The notes under the pieces: model-generated | The model's database searches: none | Told to the model about the DNA's origin: nothing | What the model saw: the letters and a program-made list of their open reading frames with translations, nothing else | Made by a program: the position numbers and the translations under genes | Shown: in pieces, positions 1-5,164 of the stretch | How the letters are laid out: the number at the start of each line of letters is the position of its first letter | Numbering within the stretch: position 1 is the stretch's first letter | Source: CAZWEZ01 sp964632795 | Lineage (GTDB): Bacteria; Pseudomonadota; Alphaproteobacteria; Rhodospirillales; 2-02-FULL-58-16 | Assembly: GCA_964632795.1 (NCBI GenBank) | Contig: CAZWEZ010000133.1 | Location: 1-7,841 of the forward strand | Length of the DNA: 7,841 nucleotides | Direction of reading: 5' to 3'

Positions 1-46
1 CTCAAGGTTTTTTTTGAGTGTCCCTATCACTTATCCGCGAGGGAAG

Positions 47-448
47 ATGACCCGGGGAGAATTGGCGAGGCAGTCCGGCTGCAATATCGAGACGATCCGC
101 TACTACGAGAAGATACACCTGATGCCCGATCCGCCGCGGACGGCGGCTGGGTATCGCATCTACGACGAGGGGCACCGGCGGCGACTGGGCTTCATCCTGC
201 GCGGTCGTGAGCTTGGTTTTAGTATCGAAGAACTGCGCGGGTTACTGAGCCTCGTGGATCGTGGGGACTATACGTGCGCCGATGTGCTTGACCTCACCAC
301 CGGGCACTTGGGGAAAGTGCAAGCCAAAATTACCGACCTGCAGCGGCTGGAGGGCACGCTGGCGACTATCGTCGCCGGCTGTGACGGTCGGGACGTTCCC
401 GATTGCCCGGTTATCGACGCCCTCTTCCAGCATGAAGGCGATACTTGA
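47..448 (+). CDS. MerR-family metal-responsive transcriptional regulator
   Basis: This 133-aa protein is a dimeric MerR activator/repressor that would bind an operator between -35 and -10 of a metal-resistance promoter. The N-terminal winged helix-turn-helix is clear: GELARQSG (4-11), IETIRYYE (14-21), GYRIYD (35-40) and the ELGFSIEE stretch (55-62). A dimerisation helix follows, then a C-terminal metal-binding loop. Potential ligands are C77, C112 and C120. The C-x7-C spacing of the last two matches CueR-type Cu(I) sensors, whereas residue 77 is Ser in CueR and Cys in the divalent or Hg sensors ZntR and MerR. The metal is therefore uncertain. I chose ATG 47 because a GAGGGA ribosome site lies just upstream and family members usually begin M-x-x-GELA. 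A TTG at 14 would add 11 residues. No target operon is visible, since the DNA upstream lies outside the window. Confidence 0.9.
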   Translation: MTRGELARQSGCNIETIRYYEKIHLMPDPPRTAAGYRIYDEGHRRRLGFILRGRELGFSIEELRGLLSLVDRGDYTCADVLDLTTGHLGKVQAKITDLQRLEGTLATIVAGCDGRDVPDCPVIDALFQHEGDT

Positions 449-553
449 AGAGCTGGCACCTGCGTGAACCACCGAATGGCCGTCGGCGCCGATCGACTCC
501 TCTAGCACGGTGTTTGTGGGCCGAGAGGTGCGCGCGACAGCCATATCCAACTC

Positions 554-577
554 CGATCAGCCTATCCCAACTGATCG
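554..577. other. 7-bp inverted repeat between merR-like gene and tRNA
   Basis: CGATCAG (554-560) and CTGATCG (571-577) are perfectly complementary around a 10-nt loop, 106 bp after the MerR stop codon. On the plus strand the sequence continues CTATTTGATT, which is only weakly T-rich. It could therefore be a poor terminator for the MerR-type gene or a chance dyad. Nothing coding is visible between 449 and 595. Confidence 0.3.
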
Positions 578-596
578 CTATTTGATTGCCGGAATG

Positions 597-629
597 AAAA
601 AGGGATCGGCCCGCCTCGACCAACCCCTT
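597..629 (-). terminator. Rho-independent terminator of tRNA-Gly
   Basis: Read on the minus strand, 629-618 (AAGGGGTTGGTC) pairs along its full length with 611-600 (GGCCGATCCCTT), giving 12 bp including three G-U wobbles. The loop is 6 nt (617-612). The 3' arm runs into five T residues (601-597). It starts 8 nt after the encoded CCA of the tRNA, exactly where a short tRNA transcript would end. A second run of six T residues lies between the tRNA and the hairpin (636-631). Confidence 0.8.
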
Positions 630-637
630 GAAAAAAC

Positions 638-712
638 TGGAGCGGGCGATGGGATTCGAACCCACGACTTCAACCTTGGCAAGGTTGCGCTCTACCCCTG
701 AGCTACGCCCGC
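638..712 (-). tRNA. tRNA-Gly (anticodon GCC), CCA encoded
   Basis: The complement folds as a full cloverleaf. The 7-bp acceptor stem is GCGGGCG with CGCCCGC, and the D arm is GCTC-loop-GAGC. The anticodon stem is CAACC/GGTTG around TTGCCAA, giving anticodon GCC at 680-678. The T arm is GTGGG-TTCGAAT-CCCAT, the discriminator is U, and a genome-encoded CCA occupies 640-638. It reads GGC/GGU glycine codons. It is a single-gene transcription unit with its own promoter upstream and a terminator downstream. It converges on the MerR-type gene and diverges from the Ala-tRNA(Pro) editing gene. Apparent ORFs over this stretch (encoding GIRTHDFNLGKVALYP on one strand, GVERNLAKVEVVGSNP on the other) are tRNA translation artefacts. 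Confidence 0.97.
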
Positions 713-751
713 GTCTCGTGGTGGCGCCGCGGCGGCGGCGCGGGGGGGCGG

Positions 752-780
752 ATGATACGCCTTGGGCCATGCTTTGCAAG
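752..780 (-). promoter_or_regulatory. Sigma-70-type promoter for tRNA-Gly
   Basis: On the minus strand the -35 element CTTGCA (780-775) and -10 element TATCAT (757-752) are separated by 17 nt. The expected start is near 745, about 33 nt before the mature tRNA 5' end. The region just after the -10 is an unbroken run of G and C, the kind of GC-rich discriminator typical of stable-RNA promoters under stringent control. The regulation is inferred from family knowledge and not shown directly. Confidence 0.65.
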
Positions 781-803
781 GCCCTTGTGGCTCGGATGGT
801 CGA

Positions 804-831
804 TTGACTGGGGGGGCGGCTCTGGTATGGT
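804..831 (+). promoter_or_regulatory. Promoter for the Ala-tRNA(Pro) editing gene, probably leaderless
   Basis: TTGACT (804-809) and TATGGT (826-831) are spaced by 16 nt. A start about 7 nt after the -10 falls at or next to the A of ATG 839, so the mRNA would begin at its start codon. No AGGAG-like ribosome site precedes either ATG 839 or ATG 827, which fits leaderless initiation. The promoter sits back-to-back with the tRNA-Gly promoter; the two -35 boxes are 23 bp apart. Confidence 0.5.
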
Positions 832-838
832 CGCCGCC

Positions 839-1327
839 ATGCCCGCGACCCCGGACGACCTGTTTCAACGCCTCGCCGAGCTCGGCATCGAAACCACCAC
901 CCACGACCATCCGCCGGTGTTCACGGTCGAGGAGAGCCGGCGGTTGCGCGGCAACCTACCCGGCGGCCACTGCAAGAACCTGTTCCTCAAGGACAAGAAG
1001 GGCGTCCTGTGGCTGGTGGTCGCCCTGGAGAACCGCCAGATCGAGATGAAGGATTTGCGCCGGCGCATCGATTCGTCCCATCTGTCGTTCGCCAAGCCGG
1101 ACCTTCTGATGGCGGTGCTGGGCGTCGAGCCCGGGGGCGTCACCCCGTTGGCCCTGATCAACGATACCGAGGTCCGGGTGAAGGTGGTGCTGGATCGCAA
1201 GATGATGGACAAGAAGCCCCTCAACTACCATCCGCTGACCAACACCCGGACCACGGCCATCACGCCCGACGATCTGTTGGCTTTCATCGCCTCGTGCGGA
1301 CATCGGCCGAGGATCGTCGACCTTTAA
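839..1327 (+). CDS. Ala-tRNA(Pro) deacylase, ProXp-ala/PrdX type (YbaK-like INS superfamily)
   Basis: This 162-aa free-standing editing protein is predicted to hydrolyse alanine mischarged onto tRNA(Pro), protecting translation in the cytosol where ProRS lacks or has a reduced insertion domain. It carries family signatures: HPPVFTVEE (24-32), GGHCKNLFLKDKKG (42-55), LWLVVALE (57-64), LGVEPGGVTPLALIND (94-109) and PLNYHPLTNTRTTAI (127-141). K46 and H131 match almost by position the lysine and histidine reported as functionally important in Caulobacter ProXp-ala (about K45, H130). Length is normal for the family. ATG 839 is preferred over ATG 827, which overlaps the likely -10 box, and over ATG 752, which overlaps the tRNA promoter. 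The TAA stop doubles as the target site of the palindromic element that follows. YbaK itself (Cys-tRNA(Pro)) is less likely, given the PrdX-like motifs. Confidence 0.88.
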   Translation: MPATPDDLFQRLAELGIETTTHDHPPVFTVEESRRLRGNLPGGHCKNLFLKDKKGVLWLVVALENRQIEMKDLRRRIDSSHLSFAKPDLLMAVLGVEPGGVTPLALINDTEVRVKVVLDRKMMDKKPLNYHPLTNTRTTAITPDDLLAFIASCGHRPRIVDL

Positions 1328-1358
1328 GAGCCTGTTTGGGAAGTTGGTCATGGGTTGC

Positions 1359-1457
1359 GTTGGCCTGGGAAGTGCGAGTGTTAGGAGCGGATGCGCCGGC
1401 GATGCCGGGTACATCGTCAAGCATTCGCGACGCGGCAATCGCACTTCCCAGGCCAAC
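1359..1457. repeat. Internal hairpin 1 of the palindromic element (19-bp perfect arms)
   Basis: Positions 1359-1377 are perfectly complementary to 1439-1457 (19 bp), separated by a 61-nt loop (1378-1438). Within the loop, CCGGC (1396-1400) and GCCGG (1404-1408) form a small secondary hairpin with loop GAT. The arm abuts the inner end of the left terminal repeat, sharing base 1359. The outer repeat and this hairpin therefore stack directly against each other. Confidence 0.85.
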
Positions 1458-1464
1458 CCGAAGG

Positions 1465-1563
1465 GCCGCGTTTTCAAGGCCTTGGGACGTCGTCAGCCAC
1501 CGCTTGCGATGCGCCAGCATCGCGGCGCGGCGCCTTCCTAGCCCAAGGCCTTGAAAACGCGGC
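1465..1563. repeat. Internal hairpin 2 of the palindromic element (22-bp perfect arms)
   Basis: Positions 1465-1486 are perfectly complementary to 1542-1563 (22 bp), with a 55-nt loop (1487-1541). The loop contains a tight hairpin, GCGATGC (1506-1512) with GCATCGC (1517-1523) around GCCA. Each arm also contains the 10-bp palindrome CAAGGCCTTG. Only 7 nt (1458-1464) separate this hairpin from hairpin 1, and it abuts the right terminal repeat. A single strand of the whole element would fold as a three-way junction. Confidence 0.85.
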
Positions 1564-1597
1564 GCAACCCGTGATCAACTTCCCAAACAGGCTCTAA

Positions 1598-1620
1598 GCG
1601 CTGTTCACTTGCGCCAGCGC
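1598..1620. other. Short dyad after the element, possible relic of the upstream gene's terminator
   Basis: GCGCTG (1598-1603) pairs with CAGCGC (1615-1620) around an 11-nt loop. Before insertion of the 267-bp element this dyad would have followed the deacylase stop codon directly. It could have ended that transcript, but no T tract follows, so this is weak. The remaining stretch to 1676 holds only a possible promoter (TTGCAC at 1640, TGGTAA at 1664, spacer 18) for the next gene. Confidence 0.25.
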
Positions 1621-1676
1621 CCGGAAACGGCCATTTATGTTGCACCGACCGTGCCCCAGCCGATGGTAATGTGACC

Positions 1677-2606
1677 ATGGAAATCATTCTCGACCCCAAT
1701 GCCCCTCCCCCGGCGGGAGATCCCCCCGGCGCCGCCCCGTCCGATGCGGTGAAGAACAGCGACACCGCCAACTTCGAGGCCGACGTCATCGCCGCTTCGG
1801 CCGTGGTCCCGGTGATCGTCGATTTCTGGGCGCCATGGTGCGAACCCTGCAAGACGCTCGGGCCGGCGATCGAGAAGCTGGTCCGCCAGACCGCCGGCCT
1901 GGTGCGGCTGGTCAAGATCAACATCGACGACAACCAGGACCTGGCCATGCAGTTGCGCATCCAGTCCATCCCCACCGTCTACGCCTTCCGCGACGGTCAG
2001 CCGGTGGACGGCTTCGTCGGCGCCCAGTCCGAAAGCCAGCTCCGCCAGTTCATCGACCGCCTGACCAAGGGCAAGGCGACGCCGCTGGAGCAGGCCCTGG
2101 AGGGCGCCGAGGCGGCGCTGGGGGCCGGCGACGTCGAGGCCGCCGCCGCCGCCTACGGGAAAATCCTGGGCCAGGATCCGTCCCACGCCGGGGCCACCGC
2201 CGGCATGATCCGCTGCCTGATCGCCGGCGGCGACATCGAGGCCGCCAAGACCTTCGTCGACCGCCTGGCCGACGACGTGGCCAAGGCGCCCGCGGTGGCG
2301 GCCGCCGTCTCGGCCCTGGAACTGGCCGAGCAGAGCAGCGGCGCCGGGGACGCCGACGAGCTCACGAGCCGCCTGGAACGCGACCCCGACGACCACCAGG
2401 CCCGTTTCGACCTGGCCACCGCCCACTACGCCGCCGGGCGCAACGAGGCGGCCGTCGAGCACTTGGTGGAGCTGGTCCGCCGCGACCGGACGTGGAACGA
2501 CGAGGCGGCCCGCAAGCAACTGGTCAAGGTCTTCGACGCCCTGGGCCCGGCCGATCCGCTGACCGTCTCGGCGCGGCGCCAACTGTCCTCGATCCTGTTC
2601 TCATGA
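1677..2606 (+). CDS. cnoX: CnoX-type chaperedoxin (thioredoxin domain plus TPR-like C-terminus)
   Basis: This 309-aa cytosolic protein combines a thioredoxin fold with helical repeats. It would hold unfolding proteins and protect their cysteines under oxidative stress, handing clients to GroEL or DnaK. The thioredoxin domain spans about 28-130, with VIVDFWAPWCEPCKTLGP around the active site C55-E-P-C58, the aspartate of the VDFWA strand, and cis-proline P99 in SIPTVYAF. Residues 135-309 are Ala-rich paired helices of the TPR-like kind, with GDVEAAAAAYGKIL and AAGRNEAAVEHLVELV as repeat units. An intact CxxC fits alphaproteobacterial CnoX, which is redox active; E. coli CnoX (YbbN) lacks it. 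GTG 1671 is an alternative start two residues upstream. No ribosome site precedes either, so leaderless initiation is possible. The gene overlaps the next one by ATGA, implying translational coupling. Confidence 0.9.
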   Translation: MEIILDPNAPPPAGDPPGAAPSDAVKNSDTANFEADVIAASAVVPVIVDFWAPWCEPCKTLGPAIEKLVRQTAGLVRLVKINIDDNQDLAMQLRIQSIPTVYAFRDGQPVDGFVGAQSESQLRQFIDRLTKGKATPLEQALEGAEAALGAGDVEAAAAAYGKILGQDPSHAGATAGMIRCLIAGGDIEAAKTFVDRLADDVAKAPAVAAAVSALELAEQSSGAGDADELTSRLERDPDDHQARFDLATAHYAAGRNEAAVEHLVELVRRDRTWNDEAARKQLVKVFDALGPADPLTVSARRQLSSILFS

Positions 2607-3274
2607 GCGGGCGCGTCCACGGCGCGGCCCCCGAGAACCTGCCGGAAGTTCTCCCCATCTTCCCGCTGTCGGGGGTTCTTCTGCTGCCGCGCGGCCATCT
2701 GCCGCTCAACATCTTCGAGCCCCGTTACCTGAACATGATCGAGGATTCGCTGGGCAGCGGACGGATGATCGGCCTGATCCAGCCCATCGAGCCGCAATCG
2801 GACCCTCTCAGCGACACCGCCGCGGTCTACGAGGTCGGCTGCTCGGGGCGCATCATCTCGTTCGCCGAGACCGACGACGGCCGGTACATGATCACCCTGG
2901 TCGGGATCAGCCGTTTCAGTTACGGTATCGAAATGGAAACGGCGCGAGGATACCGCCGGGCCGCCGCCGGCTACGAGTCCTTCCTCGGCGATCTGGAAGA
3001 GGACCCCGGCGCCGCCACCGACCGTCCGCGGCTGATCGAGGTCCTGCGCGCCTACTTCGACCTCCGGGATATCGACGCCGACTGGGCGGCCATCGACGAC
3101 GCCCCGGACGAGGCCCTGGTCAATTCCCTGGCCATGGTTTGTCCGTTCGAGCCCCGCGAGAAACAGGCCCTGCTGGAATGCCCCGGCCTCGCCGAGCGCA
3201 GCGCCTTGCTGACCGCGTTGATGGAAATGGCGGTCCACGAGGACGGCGGCGCCTCCCACCTCGCCGCCCATTGA
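2603..3274 (+). CDS. Lon N-terminal (LAN/PUA-like) substrate-binding domain protein
   Basis: This 223-aa stand-alone protein has the domain that Lon protease uses for substrate recognition but no AAA+ ATPase or Ser-Lys protease part. The signature LPIFPLSGVLLLPRGHLPLNIFEPRY occupies residues 17-42, followed by MIGLIQP (55-61), the GCSGRI turn (79-84) and DGRYMITLVGISRF (91-104). The C-terminal half is helical. The biochemical role of these proteins is not established; peptide binding or an adaptor role is inference from the Lon domain. Its ATG lies inside the stop of cnoX (ATGA), so both are probably made together in a proteostasis operon. The final A of its TGA stop begins a perfect hairpin. 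Confidence 0.9.
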   Translation: MSGRVHGAAPENLPEVLPIFPLSGVLLLPRGHLPLNIFEPRYLNMIEDSLGSGRMIGLIQPIEPQSDPLSDTAAVYEVGCSGRIISFAETDDGRYMITLVGISRFSYGIEMETARGYRRAAAGYESFLGDLEEDPGAATDRPRLIEVLRAYFDLRDIDADWAAIDDAPDEALVNSLAMVCPFEPREKQALLECPGLAERSALLTALMEMAVHEDGGASHLAAH

Positions 3275-3306
3275 TACCAAAGGTCATTGATAATGACCTT
3301 TGGTAT
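3274..3306. repeat. Perfect 15-bp inverted repeat with 3-nt loop
   Basis: ATACCAAAGGTCATT (3274-3288) pairs perfectly with AATGACCTTTGGTAT (3292-3306) around the loop GAT. It is strikingly AT-rich in this GC-rich region. It starts at the last base of the preceding stop codon and ends 24 bp before the next start. No T tract follows on either strand, so it is not a standard terminator. It could be a REP-like palindrome, an RNA stability or retroregulatory hairpin, or an operator for a dimeric protein. TATTAT at 3304-3309 looks like a -10 box but has no good -35 partner. Confidence 0.85.
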
Positions 3307-3330
3307 TATCCCGCGCCCGAGGAGAAAGCG

Positions 3331-3531
3331 ATGAACCAGCCCAAGGTCGATCCGAAACTTCTCGAAATCCTGGTCTGCCCCCTGACCAAGGGCCCGTTGC
3401 GCTACGACGCCGAGGCCCAGGAGCTGATCAGCGACCGTGCCCAGCTCGCCTACCCGATCCGCGACGGCATCCCGATCATGCTGGCCGAGGAGGCCCGCTC
3501 GCTCGACGACGATTCGGAAACCGCGCCGTGA
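3331..3531 (+). CDS. Trm112/UPF0434 (YcaR-like) small protein
   Basis: This is a 66-aa protein of the Trm112p-like family, whose eukaryotic and archaeal members are zinc-binding activators of methyltransferases; the bacterial role is poorly defined. The family pattern is plain: DPKLLEILVCPLTKGPLRYD (7-26), ELISDRAQLAYPIRDGIPIML (31-51) and an acidic tail. Only one cysteine (C16) remains, as is usual for bacterial UPF0434 proteins, so a full zinc site is not expected. The start is set by AGGAG (3320-3324), 6 nt before ATG 3331. The stop overlaps the next start (GTGA), indicating coupled translation with the DUF971 gene. Confidence 0.92.
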   Translation: MNQPKVDPKLLEILVCPLTKGPLRYDAEAQELISDRAQLAYPIRDGIPIMLAEEARSLDDDSETAP

Positions 3532-3902
3532 GCACGGGTTTCGAGCCCGCCCACCGGCCCCTCGAAATCCGCCTCAAGAGCGAGGAAAAGGTGCTCGAGA
3601 TCGATTTCGAGGACGGCCGGACCTTCCGCCTGCCGGCCGAGTTGCTGCGCGTCGAAAGCCCCTCGGCCGAGGTCCAGGGCCACCAGCCGAGCCAGAAGCA
3701 GGTGGTCGCCGGGCGGCGCCATGTCGGCATCATGTCGATCGAGCAGGTCGGCAACTACGCGATCAAGATCCGCTTCGACGACCTCCATGATTCGGGCCTC
3801 TTCTCGTGGGACACGCTGTATGATTTCGGCGTCCGCCAGGACGAGATCTGGAACCACTACCTGGCCGACCTGGAAGCCCACGGCCTGAGCCGCAACCCCT
3901 AA
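3528..3902 (+). CDS. DUF971 / gamma-butyrobetaine-hydroxylase-like N-terminal domain protein
   Basis: This 124-aa single-domain protein carries conserved blocks typical of DUF971: FRLPAELLRVESPSAEVQGH (33-52), RHVGIMSIEQVGNYAIKIRF (64-83) and DDLHDSGLFSWDTLYDFG (84-101). The same domain is found at the N-terminus of gamma-butyrobetaine hydroxylases and fused to the Fe-S carrier HCF101 in plants, so an Fe-S or metal-related role is often suspected. No catalytic site for the hydroxylase is present. The GTG start at 3528 is inside the Trm112-like stop, and an internal start would remove the first beta-strand. It ends with TAA; 50 bp separate it from larC, so the lar genes may be co-transcribed or may use their own promoter. 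Confidence 0.88.
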   Translation: MSTGFEPAHRPLEIRLKSEEKVLEIDFEDGRTFRLPAELLRVESPSAEVQGHQPSQKQVVAGRRHVGIMSIEQVGNYAIKIRFDDLHDSGLFSWDTLYDFGVRQDEIWNHYLADLEAHGLSRNP

Positions 3903-3952
3903 TTCACATATTTAGAGGTTCGCTCCGGGCGAAAAGCAGAGGACGGGACGCG

Positions 3953-5164
3953 ATGACGGGACAGACAGAGGACAGGGTTTCCGCCGTCCACCTGGACGCC
4001 GTCGGCGGCATTGCCGGCGACATGTTCTCGGCCGCCCTTCTCGACGCCCGGCCCGGTCTGCGGCGCCCCTGCGAGGCGGCCTTCGAGGCGATGGACCTGC
4101 CCCAAGGGATCCGTCCGTCGTGGGGACCCCATGACGACGGGACGTTGGCGGGGACCCGGTTCACCGTCGAGGGCCTCGAGCACGGCCATGGCGACGGCCG
4201 CCGGTGGCCGGAGATCCGCCGGCGGCTGGAAGCGGCGGACCTCGCCGCGGGTGTCCGCCGGGCCGCCATCGGCATTTTCTCCCTGCTCGCCGGGGCCGAG
4301 GCGAAGGTCCACGGGACGACCGCCGAGGAGGTGACGTTCCACGAGGTCGGGGCCGTCGATTCGATCCTCGACATCCTCGCCGCGGCGGCCATTACCGCCG
4401 CCCTCGGAACCTGCCGGTGGTCGGTCGGGCCGATCCCCAGGGGCCGCGGCCAGGTGCGGACCGCGCACGGGGTGCTGCCGGTCCCGGCGCCCGCCGTCAT
4501 CGAACTCCTCGCCGGCTACACGCTGTTCGACGACGGCGAGGACGGCGAGCGGGTGACCCCGACGGGCGCCGCCATCCTCCGCTACCTCGATGCGACGCAG
4601 GCCGCCGATCCCGCCTGCCGCCGCCTGCTCGGCGCCGGCTTCGGGTTCGGGACCCGCCGGCTGGCCGGGCGCAGCAACGTGTTGCGGGCCACCCTGTACG
4701 CCGCCGCCGGGGAAACCGTGGCGGGCGGCGACGAGGTGGAGGTGCTGCGTTGCGAGATCGACGACCAGACGGCCGAGGACCTGGCGGTGGCCGTCGAGCA
4801 CCTGCGCCGGACCGCCGGCGTCATCGATGTCTGCCAGTGGCCGGTGTACGGCAAGAAGGGGCGCCTGGCGACGGCGCTCCAGGTCCTGGCCGAGCCGGAC
4901 GCCGCGGAGCGGGTAGCGACCGAGATCCTGAACGAGACCACGACGCTGGGGCTGCGCCGCGCCCGCCAGGCGCGCACCGTCGTCCATCGTGAGGGGCGCC
5001 GGGCGGGTGGCGTCGAGGTCAAGCTGGCCCACCGCCCGTCGGGGCTCACCGCCAAGGCCGGGATCGACGACCTGGCCGAGCTCAAGAGCGCCTCGGCCAG
5101 GGACGGGGTACGCCGTGAAGCCGAAGCCGAGGCCATGGAGGAGAAGCTCCGCGATGACCGGTGA
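3953..5164 (+). CDS. larC: LarC, nickel insertion protein for nickel-pincer nucleotide cofactor
   Basis: This 403-aa protein catalyses the last step of nickel-pincer nucleotide synthesis: CTP-dependent insertion of Ni into the dithio-pyridine mononucleotide made by LarE. DUF111-family motifs appear in order: LDAVGGIAGDMF (14-25), EVTFHEVGAVDSILDI (126-141), GVLPVPAPAVIELL (173-186), ERVTPTGAAIL (199-209), NVLR (242-245), EIDDQTAED (268-276), KKGRLATAL (301-309) and NETTTLGLR (327-335). It is one continuous frame, unlike Lactobacillus plantarum, where larC is made by a programmed frameshift between larC1 and larC2. The His-rich segment common after the N-terminal domain is reduced to EHGHGDGR (76-83). 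An AGAGGA site precedes ATG 3953. The end overlaps larE by 11 bp. Confidence 0.93.
   Translation: MTGQTEDRVSAVHLDAVGGIAGDMFSAALLDARPGLRRPCEAAFEAMDLPQGIRPSWGPHDDGTLAGTRFTVEGLEHGHGDGRRWPEIRRRLEAADLAAGVRRAAIGIFSLLAGAEAKVHGTTAEEVTFHEVGAVDSILDILAAAAITAALGTCRWSVGPIPRGRGQVRTAHGVLPVPAPAVIELLAGYTLFDDGEDGERVTPTGAAILRYLDATQAADPACRRLLGAGFGFGTRRLAGRSNVLRATLYAAAGETVAGGDEVEVLRCEIDDQTAEDLAVAVEHLRRTAGVIDVCQWPVYGKKGRLATALQVLAEPDAAERVATEILNETTTLGLRRARQARTVVHREGRRAGGVEVKLAHRPSGLTAKAGIDDLAELKSASARDGVRREAEAEAMEEKLRDDR

Larger units (their letters stand above)
1328..1594. mobile_element. MITE-like palindromic element with 32-bp terminal inverted repeats
   Basis: The ends 1328-1359 and 1594-1563 are inverted repeats of 32 bp with only two mismatches, beginning GAGCCTGTTTGGGAAGTTG. 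The element is flanked by the direct repeat TAA (1325-1327 and 1595-1597), consistent with a 3-bp target duplication. It is 267 bp long and encodes no credible protein, so it would need a transposase supplied in trans. A TNA-type 3-bp duplication and ends starting GAGCC are reminiscent of IS5-family (IS1031-like) elements. This family guess is from memory and uncertain. The left TAA is the stop codon of the Ala-tRNA(Pro) deacylase, so the insertion left the protein intact. The interior is occupied by two further long inverted repeats. Confidence 0.75.

Noticed and set aside
1..18. CTCAA and TTGAG around a T-rich stretch at the window start, possibly a terminator or operator
   Set aside because: Only 5 bp of pairing is visible and the upstream DNA is cut off, so no call can be supported.
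638..712. tRNA-Gly as an integration (att) site
   Set aside because: No integrase and no repeated copy of the tRNA 3' end is visible anywhere in the window.
411..779. Minus-strand ORF of 122 aa and plus-strand ORF 510-701 covering the tRNA
   Set aside because: Both read through the tRNA-Gly gene. The peptides GVERNLAKVEVVGSNP and GIRTHDFNLGKVALYP are well-known translation artefacts of tRNA genes, and neither ORF has a start region or codon pattern like a gene.
1344..1597. Several small ORFs (plus and minus) inside the palindromic element
   Set aside because: They run through inverted repeats on both strands, have no ribosome sites and resemble no transposase. The open frames follow from high GC content and symmetry.
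1635..2582. Long minus-strand ORF opposite cnoX (315 aa) and plus-strand frame 1835 extending into the Lon-domain gene
   Set aside because: The antisense frame is low-complexity, typical of GC-rich shadow frames. The plus frame before 2603 is Arg/Pro/Gly-rich noise until the true ATG of the Lon-domain gene.
3919..3933. TTCGC-TCCGG-GCGAA hairpin upstream of larC as a possible terminator or riboswitch
   Set aside because: The stem is 5 bp with no T tract, and the 50-bp gap is too short for a known nickel riboswitch architecture. Likely chance.
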